In this document: positions 25,105-33,811 of the stretch, one piece after another
How the letters are laid out: each line of letters starts with the position of its first letter
Numbering within the stretch: the stretch's first letter is position 1
Assembly (NCBI GenBank): GCA_026707665.1
Contig: JAPOWK010000114.1
Coordinates: forward strand, 113,635-177,634
Origin: Chloroflexota bacterium
Lineage (GTDB): Bacteria; Chloroflexota; Anaerolineae; Aggregatilineales; Phototrophicaceae
DNA: 64,000 nt
Direction: 5' to 3'
The notes under the pieces: model-generated
Seen by the model: the letters and a program-made list of their open reading frames with translations, nothing else
Told to the model about the DNA's origin: nothing
The model's database searches: none
Position numbers and translations under genes: made by a program

Positions 25105-26367
25105 CTAGCAGCTCTCCACAATCTCGCTGGCGGCGCGCTGGCCGGTGCAATAGGCGCCGTGCACCATCGCCGTCAAGTGATGCGGGGCGCTCGCTTCGCC
25201 CGCCCAGAAGAGCGGCGGCGTCGCCTGCGCCAGCTTTTCGCGCGCCTGATAATGCCCCGGCAGGCAGACGCTGTATCCGCCCAGGGCGAAGGGATCAGCG
25301 GGCCAATTGACCCAGCGCGCTTTGGCATATCGCAAGGTCGGCTCCCCAATCTCTTCGCGCAGCGTTTCCAGCCCCTTTTGCAATGCCGCTTCTTCGCCCA
25401 GGGCGAGCATCTCGCGCGCGTAATCGCCGGTGACGAAACCGGTCCAAACCGTGGCGCCATTATTGCGACCCAGGGAGGGCGACCACCACATCGGCGGATT
25501 GCCTCTGGCGTAGATCGCGCCGATCGCCGGATCAAGCAGCGGCTCATCAAACAAATATACCAGCTTCATCACCGGTCCCATCTTGAGCCCGGCAAACGCC
25601 TCTTGCTTCAGTGCTGGCAGCGGCGGTTGGAAACGCACGCGATCCGAATGCAGCACACCGAGAGGCAAGGTAATCACGCCCGCATCAGCCGCGTAGATTT
25701 CCCCGCTTTCCGCGCGAATCCTGACCCCATCTGACCAATCTATGTCTTGTACTACGCAACCGAGTCTTATGTTCAGTCCATCCGCCAGCCGCTCATAATA
25801 CGAATCATAGCCATCCAGAATCCGAAAGTCGCTGAAATCGTCGTCGCCATCGCTGTCTTTGAACAGTTGCGCGTGAGCCGCGGCATTGAGCCACTCCATG
25901 CGCTCGCCCTCGGCATTGGCGAAGGAACGCCGGACATAGCGCAATTGCGCCTCGCTGAAGCCGATACGCCGCAGGTAGCGGCCCAGGTCTTCGACATCTC
26001 GCGGCTCGGGCGCGTCGCCCAGGTCCCAGGACCGCGTCACATCCAGCTCAGGCGATGCCGCGCGCGCCTCGCCCATCGTCAGCCAGTCGCCGTCTTCCGT
26101 GCGGATCATCGAGTCGTCAAGCTTGTTCCAATGCCAGGTTCTCAAGCCAAGCTTGTCGACCCAATCCCAGGTATTGACTTCCGGCGAGCGCCCATGAATC
26201 AACTCAGCGCCGAATTCAACCGGGATATCGGCGAAGTCGCGATCGGTCCAGACGCGTCCGCCGATGCGATCGCGCGCTTCCAGCACGGTCGCCTCGACGC
26301 CGGCGCCCTTCAGATGATAGGCAGCCGAAAGACCGGCGATGCCCGCGCCAATGACGATGACATTCAT
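25105..26367 (-). CDS. Flavin-containing monoamine/polyamine oxidase
   Basis: A 420-residue FAD enzyme. The N-terminal VIVIGAGIAGLSAAYHLK dinucleotide fold and EARDRIGGRVWT motif, VITLPLGVL, and the C-terminal LFWAGEASAPHHLTAMVHGAYCTG are those of the amine oxidase family (MAO/polyamine oxidase/LSD1). It would oxidise an amine to an aldehyde with H2O2 release in the cytoplasm; no signal peptide is seen. It is followed after 4 nt by the carbon-nitrogen hydrolase and preceded by a GNAT gene (9 nt), so the three are one operon. Confidence 0.88.
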   Translation of the reverse strand: MNVIVIGAGIAGLSAAYHLKGAGVEATVLEARDRIGGRVWTDRDFADIPVEFGAELIHGRSPEVNTWDWVDKLGLRTWHWNKLDDSMIRTEDGDWLTMGEARAASPELDVTRSWDLGDAPEPRDVEDLGRYLRRIGFSEAQLRYVRRSFANAEGERMEWLNAAAHAQLFKDSDGDDDFSDFRILDGYDSYYERLADGLNIRLGCVVQDIDWSDGVRIRAESGEIYAADAGVITLPLGVLHSDRVRFQPPLPALKQEAFAGLKMGPVMKLVYLFDEPLLDPAIGAIYARGNPPMWWSPSLGRNNGATVWTGFVTGDYAREMLALGEEAALQKGLETLREEIGEPTLRYAKARWVNWPADPFALGGYSVCLPGHYQAREKLAQATPPLFWAGEASAPHHLTAMVHGAYCTGQRAASEIVESC

Positions 26368-26376
26368 GCGTGCGCC

Positions 26377-27234
26377 TTAGGATCCATAATCCGGATTCTC
26401 CCAGACCAGCAGGACGCCGGCATCGCCCGCGGCCGGCTCATCCACGTAATCGGTCACGACGTCCTGCGCGCGAAAGCCGCGATTCATCTGCATCGTCACC
26501 GTCGGATCTTTGATCTCGCCCCTGATAACCTTTTCGCCATACTCGACCACATCCATTCTGCCAGCGTATCTATGGTAGCCCATTAACATGCCCACCGCGT
26601 ACCAGCCGCGCAAGTTGAGCCGCTTGACCAGATCAAAACGGGCTTTGTAGAGGCCCGTGCCAATGCCATGACGCCGGTACATCGGATGGACCGCCACCTC
26701 GACACCGTAGAGCCAGTCGCCGTCGGCTTCGTGCTTGGCGATGCGCAAATCCCCGATCGCCTCCAGCCAGGGCAATATGGGCGCCGTTGGCGGGCGCGAC
26801 GTGCGCATCGTAGTTGCCATGCCGACGCAATTGCCCGCGCTCGGTCCGCTGATGCGCTGGGCGACGAATTGACCTTCCGGGAACCCGGCAATTTGCGACT
26901 CAATATCTTTCTCGTCAAAACAATCGTCGCAATCTTCGCCCTGGCGGATGCCGTAGGCTTCCCGATATGAAATGCAGGCGCTGCCAATGTGCCAAGGTTT
27001 CGTATTCATGATGACGACGCCCGGCAGCTCCATCAGCACATCTTCGCGAATGAAGTCTTTGAGCCACCACGAGTCGAAGCCCAGGGGCACTTTCCGCTTC
27101 CCATCGTAGCTGACATCATATTTGACGTCTTCATTTTCTTCCGCGCCCTGCTGATACAGGTGCGTCTGTATCTCGGGCCAATCATTGTCAAGAGCCTTGT
27201 TCAGAATCTCAAGCTCGTCCTTACTCCTTTTCAT
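26377..27234 (-). CDS. GNAT-family N-acetyltransferase with long N-terminal region
   Basis: A 285-residue protein with one GNAT domain (about 115-225). VEVAVHPMYRRHGIGTGLYKAR is motif A, with the acetyl-CoA pyrophosphate loop RRHGIGTG. The C-terminal 60 residues (EKVIRGEIKDPTVTMQMNRGF, then DYVDEP, LLVWENP) match the end of the protein at 35547-36182, so both belong to one uncharacterised subfamily. As first gene of the amine oxidase operon it might acetylate a polyamine, but this is context only. The N-terminal 60 residues contain two short acidic helices of unknown role. Confidence 0.8.
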   Translation of the reverse strand: MKRSKDELEILNKALDNDWPEIQTHLYQQGAEENEDVKYDVSYDGKRKVPLGFDSWWLKDFIREDVLMELPGVVIMNTKPWHIGSACISYREAYGIRQGEDCDDCFDEKDIESQIAGFPEGQFVAQRISGPSAGNCVGMATTMRTSRPPTAPILPWLEAIGDLRIAKHEADGDWLYGVEVAVHPMYRRHGIGTGLYKARFDLVKRLNLRGWYAVGMLMGYHRYAGRMDVVEYGEKVIRGEIKDPTVTMQMNRGFRAQDVVTDYVDEPAAGDAGVLLVWENPDYGS

Positions 27235-27341
27235 GACGCCCGTCCCTCATGGCGGTTGGCTTCGTAGCGTTCGCCTCTACGATACGTTACTATGGTGATT
27301 AAGACTATGGCAAGTCAGCTGTTCCGAGGCAACGAAGCAAC

Positions 27342-28199
27342 GTGTCCCAACGACTTAAGCGATTGCGACAAGACGGCGTCTTTCTCGCCGCGCCCACGAT
27401 ACTGTGGCTGGTCATCTTTTTTGTCCTGCCGCTGGCAGTCGTATTGGTTTTCAGCTTCATGTCGCGCGGACGCGGCGGCGTCGCCATCATGCCTTTCACG
27501 CTGGATCACTACCAGCGAACCTTCGGCGTCTTCTTCATCATCCTGCAGCGCTCAATTGGATTGGCGGCGCTGACCACTGTCGTCTGCCTCATTGTCGGTT
27601 ATCCGCTCGCCTTCTTCATCAGCACACGGCGCCGGCGCATCGTGCAGCAAATCGCGCTCTTTCTGGTGATACTGCCCTTCTGGACCAATTTCCTCATCCG
27701 CACCTACGCCTGGCGGATCTTGCTGGGCGAGGAAGGCACAATCAACGGCGTTTTACTGAGCCTGGGCTTGATCAGCGAAGCGCTGCCGCTTTTGAATACG
27801 CAGCTCGCTGTGCTGATTGGCCTGGTATATGGCTTCCTGCCCTTCATGGTGCTGCCCATTTACGCCTCGGTCGAGCGCTTCAACTTCCGTTATGTCGACG
27901 CGGCGCATGACTTGGGCGCCAACGATGTCCGCACCTTCACCCGCGTCGTCCTGCCGTTGACCCTGCCGGGTGTGCTCGCCGGTTGCGCGCTGGTATTCAT
28001 CCCGTCGGTCGGCGCCTTTGTTACACCCGATTTGCTGGGTGGAACCAAAGGGCTGATGATCGGCAATCTGATAAACAAGCAATTTGGCGGCTCGGGCAAT
28101 ATGCCCTTGGGTTCCGCGCTCTCTATCGTGATGATGGCGGTGGTGATGATTTCGCTGCTGGTCTATGTTTTCGCCGATCGGCGCGAGGCGCGCGCATGA
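27342..28199 (+). CDS. potB: Polyamine-type ABC importer permease (PotB-like)
   Basis: A 285-residue permease with six membrane helices. The EAA loop reads DAAHDLGANDVRTFTRVVLPLTLPGV, and FLVILPFWTNFLIRTYAWRILLG is the signature of PotB/PotH. The frame begins with a GTG at 27342 with GAGG about 12 nt upstream. It overlaps the next permease by four bases (ATGA). It diverges from the GNAT/amine oxidase operon; the 107-nt gap between them must hold both promoters. Confidence 0.9.
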   Translation: MSQRLKRLRQDGVFLAAPTILWLVIFFVLPLAVVLVFSFMSRGRGGVAIMPFTLDHYQRTFGVFFIILQRSIGLAALTTVVCLIVGYPLAFFISTRRRRIVQQIALFLVILPFWTNFLIRTYAWRILLGEEGTINGVLLSLGLISEALPLLNTQLAVLIGLVYGFLPFMVLPIYASVERFNFRYVDAAHDLGANDVRTFTRVVLPLTLPGVLAGCALVFIPSVGAFVTPDLLGGTKGLMIGNLINKQFGGSGNMPLGSALSIVMMAVVMISLLVYVFADRREARA

Positions 28200-29098
28200 G
28201 CGTCTCATCACATCTGCTCATCAACGAAGGCGCTATGGGCCGCAACCGCGCCGTTCGCCGCCTCGGCCAACTCGGCCTCTGGCTGAATCCAGTATTCGCC
28301 TACTTCTTCCTCTGGGCGCCCATTCTGATCCTCGTGCTTTTCTCCTTTAACGAAAGCCGGTCAGTCGCCTCCTTCACCGGCTTCACGCTGAAGTGGTACA
28401 ACAATATTCTGAACAACGTCATGGGTGCGGAACGAGCCTTCTCCACCGAGATCATGCTCAACGCCTTTCGTAACAGCCTCTTCGTCGGCACGATCGCTAC
28501 CATCATCGCCACCGTGCTCGGCACGATGATTGCCCTGGCGATGGCGCGGGGCAAATTCCCCGGCAAGAAGCTGATCGATGGTCTGCTCTTCCTGCCGGTC
28601 GTCATACCCGAGATTACACAGGCGATCTCGCTGGCGATCTTCTTCAAAGTGGCCTTCGATTGGATCGCCACCATCAGCGGCGAGCGCATCTTCCCCGGCT
28701 TTCATACCATCATCATGGCGCATGTGACATTCAACATATCATTCGTCGCCATCGTCGTGCGCGCGCGCCTGGCTGATATGGACCCGCAGCTGGAAGAAGC
28801 GGCCAACGATCTCGGCGCCAACCCCTGGCAGACATTCTGGCGCGTCACCTTTCCGCTGATCCTGCCCGGAGTCATTTCCGGCGCCCTGCTCGCCTTTACT
28901 TTGTCGCTCGATGATTTCGTCATCACCTTCTTCACTTCCGGCGTCGGCACTTCGACGCTGCCCGTCTTCGTCTACGGCCTGCTCAAGCTGACGGTGACGC
29001 CGGAAGTAAACGCCATCTCGACAATTATGATGGTATTGAGTACGCTACTAATAGGCATTTCCTTAGTTCTACAGGGGCGCAGCGCGTCCCGCGTCTAG
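28196..29098 (+). CDS. potC: Polyamine-type ABC importer permease (PotC-like)
   Basis: A 300-residue permease, partner of the preceding PotB-like protein. Its ATG overlaps the potB stop (ATGA), which fixes the start; the frame is open further upstream but only within potB. Features: KKLIDGLLFLPVVIPEITQAIS, the EAA loop EEAANDLGANPWQTFWRVTFPLILPG, and SLDDFVITFFTSG, a PotC/PotI hallmark. About six helices are seen, with the first after a longer-than-usual cytoplasmic N-terminus of about 30 residues. Confidence 0.92.
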   Translation: MSVSSHLLINEGAMGRNRAVRRLGQLGLWLNPVFAYFFLWAPILILVLFSFNESRSVASFTGFTLKWYNNILNNVMGAERAFSTEIMLNAFRNSLFVGTIATIIATVLGTMIALAMARGKFPGKKLIDGLLFLPVVIPEITQAISLAIFFKVAFDWIATISGERIFPGFHTIIMAHVTFNISFVAIVVRARLADMDPQLEEAANDLGANPWQTFWRVTFPLILPGVISGALLAFTLSLDDFVITFFTSGVGTSTLPVFVYGLLKLTVTPEVNAISTIMMVLSTLLIGISLVLQGRSASRV

Positions 29099-29125
29099 TC
29101 CGCCGTCGTAATAGGAGGAAAAATC

Positions 29126-30211
29126 ATGAAGAGACTATTGCTTTTGATCACTGTTCTTTGTCTGCTGGCGCCCGCCGCCATCGCCCAGGATATGGACCAC
29201 GAGCCCTGGACCTGCCCCGAAGGTTACGAAGGGCAGACGCTGAGCATCTTCAATTGGTCGACTTATATCGCCGAAGATACCGTGCCCAACTTTGAAGAAG
29301 CCTGCGGCGTCACCGTAAACTATGACATCTACGAGAGCAACGAAGCGATGCTCGCGCGCATCCGCCAGGGCAATCCGGGCTACGACATCATCGTACCCAG
29401 CGGCGGCACCGTGCAGCGCATGGCGGAAGAGATGCTGCTGATTCCGCTCGATCTGGAAATGATACCCAATACCGCCAACGTTATTCCCGATCTGCTCGGC
29501 CCCGCCTACGACCCGGAGAACAAGTACTCGCTGCCCTACCAGTGGGGCACCGTCGGCGTCGGCTACAGCACCGAGGTCTTCCCCGATGGCATCAGCTCCT
29601 GGGACCAGGTATGGGAGCATGACGGACCGGTCGCCTGGCTTGATGATCGGCAAACTATGCTCGGCATCGCCCATCTCTTCCTGGGCAACGACCCCAACAC
29701 CACCGATGCTGATGAGATCAACGCCGCCCGCGACTACCTGATTGAGAAGGGTGGCAATGTCGTGACCGTCGCCGCCGATGATGGGCAGGTTCTGTTGGAA
29801 CGCGGCGATGTCGATATCGCGGTGGAATACAACGGCGACATCTTGCAAATCTCTTGGGATTGCGAGTGCGATGACTACGCCTACGCCATACCGGAAGAAG
29901 GCAGCAACGTCTGGATCGACAATCTGTCCATACCGGTCGACGCGCCCAACCCCGAGCTGGCGATGGTCTTCATCGATTACATCCTCGATGCCAAAGTCGG
30001 CGCTGACTTGACCAATTACATCTGGTACGCCTCGCCCAATCAGGCATCCATCGATTCCGGCTACATCGATGAAGAGATCCTCAACGATCCCGCGATCTTC
30101 CCGCCGCCCGAGCAAGTGGCGAATCTCTTCGCCATTATTGACGTCGGCGCCGAAGCCGAAGAGTTGATCAACAACGCCTGGGATGAACTGCTCATCTTCC
30201 TCGGGCAATAA
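29126..30211 (+). CDS. potD: Polyamine ABC importer substrate-binding protein (PotD/PotF-like)
   Basis: A 361-residue exported binding protein. It has an n-region MKR, hydrophobic core LLLLITVLCLLAPAA and a likely signal peptidase I site after AIA (about residue 20); there is no lipobox. LSIFNWSTYIAEDTVPNFEEACGVTVNYDIYESNE is typical of PotD/PotF, and the Trp/Asp-rich positions expected for diamine binding (WTY, YDIIVPSGG, WLDD) are present. AGGAGG lies 7 nt before the ATG. Spermidine and putrescine cannot be told apart from sequence alone. Confidence 0.92.
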   Translation: MKRLLLLITVLCLLAPAAIAQDMDHEPWTCPEGYEGQTLSIFNWSTYIAEDTVPNFEEACGVTVNYDIYESNEAMLARIRQGNPGYDIIVPSGGTVQRMAEEMLLIPLDLEMIPNTANVIPDLLGPAYDPENKYSLPYQWGTVGVGYSTEVFPDGISSWDQVWEHDGPVAWLDDRQTMLGIAHLFLGNDPNTTDADEINAARDYLIEKGGNVVTVAADDGQVLLERGDVDIAVEYNGDILQISWDCECDDYAYAIPEEGSNVWIDNLSIPVDAPNPELAMVFIDYILDAKVGADLTNYIWYASPNQASIDSGYIDEEILNDPAIFPPPEQVANLFAIIDVGAEAEELINNAWDELLIFLGQ

Positions 30212-30238
30212 GCAAATTGCTCGCCGCCGCATGATTCC

Positions 30239-30285
30239 GTAGGGGCGACTGACGGTCAGTGTCTACGCGACCTATCAGGTCGCCC
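30239..30285 (+). repeat. Family A 25-bp hairpin repeat interrupted by a 22-nt insert
   Basis: Removing 22 nt at 30250-30271 (TGACGGTCAG followed by TGTCTACGCGAC) leaves a 25-bp family A copy identical to the one at 30310-30334. The insert can be slid by four bases because GCGA occurs at both ends. The repeat lies between potD and potA. Confidence 0.8.
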
Positions 30286-30309
30286 TCCTCGTCCGCAACC
30301 GTTCAAATT

Positions 30310-30334
30310 GTAGGGGCGACCTATCAGGTCGCCC
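30310..30334 (+). repeat. Family A 25-bp hairpin repeat
   Basis: GTAG followed by a perfect hairpin: arm GGGCGACCT, loop ATC, arm AGGTCGCCC. It is one of three copies in the 187-nt potD-potA spacer. A role as an mRNA 3' end stabiliser or attenuator between the abundant binding protein and the ATPase is possible. Confidence 0.8.
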
Positions 30335-30349
30335 GCCAATGCGGATCAT

Positions 30350-30374
30350 GTAGGGGCGACTCTGTGAGTCGCCC
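30350..30374 (+). repeat. Family A 25-bp hairpin repeat
   Basis: GTAG, arm GGGCGACTC, loop TGT, arm GAGTCGCCC. The three inner base pairs differ from the neighbouring copy (CTC/GAG against CCT/AGG) yet pairing is kept. Confidence 0.8.
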
Positions 30375-30398
30375 GCCGGAGCGCAAAGGGCTCACCCG

Positions 30399-31535
30399 AT
30401 GACAACCCACGATGTCGAATTGATTGACATCGTCAAGGACTTCGAATCCGGCGGCAAGCTCGTCCGCGCCGTCGATCATGTCAGCGTGCAAATCGCCGAT
30501 GGCGAGTTCTTCGCGCTGCTGGGACCAAGCGGCTGCGGCAAAACGACGACCTTGCGACTGATCGCCGGCTTCGAGCAGCCAACGGCGGGTCAAGTTCTGA
30601 TTCGCGGCATGGCGATGGAGGGCATCCCCGCCTACCACCGGCCAGTGAACACCGTCTTTCAAGATTATGCGCTCTTTCCCCATTTGACCGTCGAGCAGAA
30701 CATTATGTTCGGCTTGCAGATGGAGGGCGTCAACAAGAAAGAGGCGCGAAAACGCGCGGCTGAATCACTGGATATGGTGCGCCTGCCTGATGTTGGCGCG
30801 CGCAAGCCGCATCAGCTCTCCGGCGGGCAGCAGCAACGCGTCGCCCTCGCCCGCGCCCTGGTAAAGAAACCGGCCGTCCTCCTGCTCGACGAGCCACTGG
30901 GCGCGCTCGATCTCAAGCTGCGGGTGAATATGCAGTATGAGCTTAAGGCTTTGCAGCGTGATGTCGGCATCACCTTCATCTATGTGACCCACGATCAGGA
31001 AGAGGCGATCACGATGGCCGACCGCATCGCCGTGATGAATGAAGGAAAGATGCTGCAAATTGGCAGTCCCAGAGAGATCTATGAACACCCCGGCACGCAT
31101 TTCGTGGCTGACTTCATCGGCGAAACCAACTTCATCGCCGGGGCGCTGCTTGAACAGGACGCCGACGGGTTCGGCCGCGTGCGCCTGGCGGATAATAGCA
31201 TCATCAAAGCGCAGCTCTCGCCAACGCTGAATAGCGCCCGCGGCGCGGTTACGGTGGCGATTCGCCCCGAGCGCATTGGCATCTCCTCCATTCTTGATCC
31301 GCCCGCGCCATCGGGTCCTGACATCGATCCCAGCGAATTCACCGTGCTTGACGCGCTGCTGGTCGACAGTCAATACATCGGCACCGACACGCGCTACACA
31401 GCGCGAATCGGAGACGCGTCGGAATTGGTCGTCCGTGTTCAGAACACCAGCGAGCAGGACATCAGCGCCATCGCCGTTGGTCAGCCGGTCAAGATCTCTT
31501 GGCAGCCATCGAGCGCTACCGTCCTCGATCACTAG
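30399..31535 (+). CDS. potA: Polyamine ABC importer ATP-binding protein (PotA-like)
   Basis: A 378-residue ATPase. Walker A GPSGCGKTT, the Q-loop, signature LSGGQQQRVALARAL and Walker B VLLLDEPLGALD are intact. The C-terminal 130 residues form a TOBE-type regulatory domain (IRPERIGIS onwards), as in PotA/MalK. It is separated from potD by three hairpin repeats, an unusual gap in an otherwise tight operon, and may be expressed at a lower level. Start ATG at 30399; no clear ribosome binding site is visible. Confidence 0.92.
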   Translation: MTTHDVELIDIVKDFESGGKLVRAVDHVSVQIADGEFFALLGPSGCGKTTTLRLIAGFEQPTAGQVLIRGMAMEGIPAYHRPVNTVFQDYALFPHLTVEQNIMFGLQMEGVNKKEARKRAAESLDMVRLPDVGARKPHQLSGGQQQRVALARALVKKPAVLLLDEPLGALDLKLRVNMQYELKALQRDVGITFIYVTHDQEEAITMADRIAVMNEGKMLQIGSPREIYEHPGTHFVADFIGETNFIAGALLEQDADGFGRVRLADNSIIKAQLSPTLNSARGAVTVAIRPERIGISSILDPPAPSGPDIDPSEFTVLDALLVDSQYIGTDTRYTARIGDASELVVRVQNTSEQDISAIAVGQPVKISWQPSSATVLDH

Positions 31536-31615
31536 ACCTGTCGCGCAGAGTCGCCCTTCGCTCGGATTCATGCTATTATCCAGATTCCGACCGACTTGGA
31601 TCGGACCCAGAACCA

Positions 31616-32818
31616 ATGATCGTCCCCATTGCGGACATAGCCCGAAGCTCCACCAAGCCCCTGGACGCCAAAACCGGCTTCGAGGTGACGGACGATTTCG
31701 CTCGCTTCAATCAGAAATATGACATGTTTAACCGCGCCGTTTGGGATGAAGAAGTCCGCTCGGAGCGGTCGCGCAAATTCTTCGAATCCTACTTCACCGA
31801 CCTGGCGCAGTTCCGCAAGGTCGAGGGTTTTCAACACCGCGATTACGCCCTGCGCAACGCCGCCTGGTATATCGCCGATTTCACCTCGGATCTGTTGGAA
31901 ATGTCGCAGGATCGAAAAGAAGGCTTCCTCGATACCTACACCATGTTCCGCGAAGGCGCGACGCGCAAAACAGAAGCGACCGCCGAAGCGAATACAACCG
32001 ATGTCAAACGCGCGGGCGCCTTTCTGGGCGCCGATGCGGTCGGCATTTGCGAGTACGACGAGCGCTGGGTCTACACCCATAATTACAGCCGCCAGCAGCT
32101 CGCCGACAAGGCGATGGATTTGCCCGACGATTTGACCCACGTCGTCGTGATCGCCAACGAGATGGATCATCGTACCATTCAGACGGTGCCCTCGGCGCTC
32201 AGCGGCGCCGCCACCGGGCAGGGCTACAGCCGCGATATCATCGCTGTGCTGTCCGTCACGCAATACATCCGCAACCTGGGATATCGCGCTATCGCCAGCC
32301 TCAATGACACGGCGCTTTCGATACCGCTGGCGATACAAGCCGGTCTGGGTCAGTACGGTCGCCACGGCCTCCTGATCACGCCCGAATTCGGTCCGCGCGT
32401 TCGCATCGCCAAGATATTCACCGACCTGCCGCTGATCCCCGATCGGCCGATCGACTTCGGCGTGACCGAGACTTGCAACATCTGCCGCCGCTGCAGCGAT
32501 GGCTGCCCGGTCAAAGCCATCCCCGATGACGCGCCAAAGTTTGAGATTCACGACGGCGTCTCGCATCTCAAAGGCGTGAAGAAATGGACGATCAACGCCA
32601 AGCAGTGCTTCAAATTCTGGGTGAATCAAGGCACCGACTGCTCGATATGCATCCGCGTCTGCCCCTACAACAAAGATTTCTCCAAGCGCTTCAATCGCCT
32701 GCTTCGCTGGATGCTGAGCAATCGCTGGCGGCGGCTGGCTCTCTGGCTGGACGCCAAGTTGAAATACGGTGGGCGCAAGACCGCCGGCTGGTGGTGGGGG
32801 CGCGCCGCTAAGGGCTAA
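31616..32818 (+). CDS. Reductive dehalogenase family protein, cytoplasmic type (no Tat signal)
   Basis: A 400-residue protein of the RdhA family, whose members remove halogens reductively with a corrinoid and two [4Fe-4S] clusters. AGAFLGADAVGICEYDERWVY and the long segment before the clusters (SIPLAIQAGLGQYGRHGLLI) are family features. Cluster 1 is Cys287-290-293-297 (CNICRRCSDGCP); cluster 2 uses Cys331, 342, 345 and 349. It lacks the Tat leader and the membrane-anchor gene rdhB that respiratory RdhAs have, so it is more like the catabolic, cytoplasmic group or an unrelated corrinoid reductase. It reads from an ATG at 31616 with no strong ribosome binding site, 80 nt after potA. The epoxyqueuosine reductase family was considered and fits less well. 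Confidence 0.78.
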   Translation: MIVPIADIARSSTKPLDAKTGFEVTDDFARFNQKYDMFNRAVWDEEVRSERSRKFFESYFTDLAQFRKVEGFQHRDYALRNAAWYIADFTSDLLEMSQDRKEGFLDTYTMFREGATRKTEATAEANTTDVKRAGAFLGADAVGICEYDERWVYTHNYSRQQLADKAMDLPDDLTHVVVIANEMDHRTIQTVPSALSGAATGQGYSRDIIAVLSVTQYIRNLGYRAIASLNDTALSIPLAIQAGLGQYGRHGLLITPEFGPRVRIAKIFTDLPLIPDRPIDFGVTETCNICRRCSDGCPVKAIPDDAPKFEIHDGVSHLKGVKKWTINAKQCFKFWVNQGTDCSICIRVCPYNKDFSKRFNRLLRWMLSNRWRRLALWLDAKLKYGGRKTAGWWWGRAAKG

Positions 32819-32927
32819 GTCGAATATGGAATCGAAGCACGTTTCAGATTATTCGCGCTCGGTTCTGCTTCCATTCAAGGTCGACATTCCGCCCGGACCC
32901 GAATAGGCGCGCAAGCTTCACCGTGCC

Positions 32928-33176
32928 ATGATCGCCCTCGCCGAGATGTGTATTGAATTGGGCCAGAAGCAGACCGCCGCCGATACCCTGGCTTTTCTCC
33001 TGCTCCGAATCGACATGGATCCCGACATTTTCATTCGTGCGGAAGCGCTCTTCGCCGATCTCGAAAGCCGCATCTGCCCGCGCGTCATTCTCGATGCTCG
33101 CGAATTCGCCGCCGATATGGATCTCGTGTCCATGCTCGAGTATCTGCTGGACGTGGCGCCGCGCGAGCAATTCTGA
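32928..33176 (+). CDS. Small protein resembling the C-terminal TPR tail of larger ATPases (possible remnant)
   Basis: An 82-residue acidic, helical polypeptide (ELGQKQTAADTLAFLLLRID, AEALFADLESRI) that resembles the last helices of LuxR/AAA-type TPR proteins. An in-frame TAG lies 24 nt before the ATG. Before that TAG, the frame runs back to an ATG at 32826 for 26 codons. It may be an independent small protein or the 3' end of a decayed gene. No ribosome binding site is evident. Low confidence. Confidence 0.4.
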   Translation: MIALAEMCIELGQKQTAADTLAFLLLRIDMDPDIFIRAEALFADLESRICPRVILDAREFAADMDLVSMLEYLLDVAPREQF

Positions 33177-33269
33177 CGATTCCGCTACGCAGTCGCGAAT
33201 CCGCTTGACCGCCTCCGCCGCGCGCTGCTAAGCTGACGAAAGCGACATCTCTGTGGCGAAAGGTCGTAG

Positions 33270-33674
33270 ATGAGATATCTTGAGCATGCATTGAACCAGG
33301 GTCCGGCCCGCTGGATGTTGGCGATCGGCTGGACGCTGCTGCTGACCCTGTTCCTGCTGCAGCCAGAAGCAGAACCACTGATTGACCTGGGCTTGCCGCG
33401 CGGCGAGAGCACCATCCAGCGCGAGCTGTTCTTCAGCGCGCTCCACCTGCTGGCTTTCGCCCTAACCTGTTTCATTTGGTTCTGGACGATTCAGCGCGCC
33501 CGCCATCCCAGGCGGAGCCTGCTCGCCGCCGTCCTCATCGCCATCGCGCTCGGCATCGTCACCGAGGCGCTGCAATCCCTGACCCTCGACCGCCACGCTT
33601 CCCTGATTGACTTGATCGCCAATATCGTGGGCGCGCTGGTCGCCGCAAAGCTCATCTGGCGGCGGCACATCTAG
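33270..33674 (+). CDS. VanZ-like membrane protein
   Basis: A 134-residue protein with four predicted membrane helices. ALGIVTEALQ followed by RHASLIDLIANIVGALVA is the VanZ-family signature (Glu, Asp and Asn in helices 3-4). VanZ gives low-level teicoplanin resistance in enterococci, but most family members have no known role, and no van operon is present. It stands alone, starting at an ATG with AAAGG about 9 nt upstream. Confidence 0.82.
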   Translation: MRYLEHALNQGPARWMLAIGWTLLLTLFLLQPEAEPLIDLGLPRGESTIQRELFFSALHLLAFALTCFIWFWTIQRARHPRRSLLAAVLIAIALGIVTEALQSLTLDRHASLIDLIANIVGALVAAKLIWRRHI

Positions 33675-33811
33675 CGCTCCCTCCGCCCCACCTCGCTAAC
33701 GCCTTCGACGCGAAAAATCTACTGTCTCGCTTGAAAACCAGTTGAGTCTGATTATCCCGTTGCCGGCATCTATGCTAGGATGATGTCATGTTGATGGGAG
33801 AATCGCACATT

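Noticed and set aside
29135..30232. 365-codon antisense frame over potD
   Set aside because: Composition (IVD/GVD/IGR repeats) is that of a codon shadow; potD has signal peptide, ribosome binding site and family motifs.
30239..30374. Three near-identical repeats with spacers, as a mini CRISPR array
   Set aside because: The spacers are irregular (24 and 15 nt), copies differ in the arms, single copies of both orientations occur elsewhere, and no cas gene is present.
31616..32818. Epoxyqueuosine reductase (QueG)
   Set aside because: The Cys arrangement is shared, but the GADAVGICEYDERWVY region and length upstream of the clusters fit the dehalogenase family better, and the HEAT-like C-terminal part of QueG is missing.
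33270..33674. Glycopeptide resistance determinant
   Set aside because: A lone VanZ-like protein without vanHAX or regulators does not support a resistance role.
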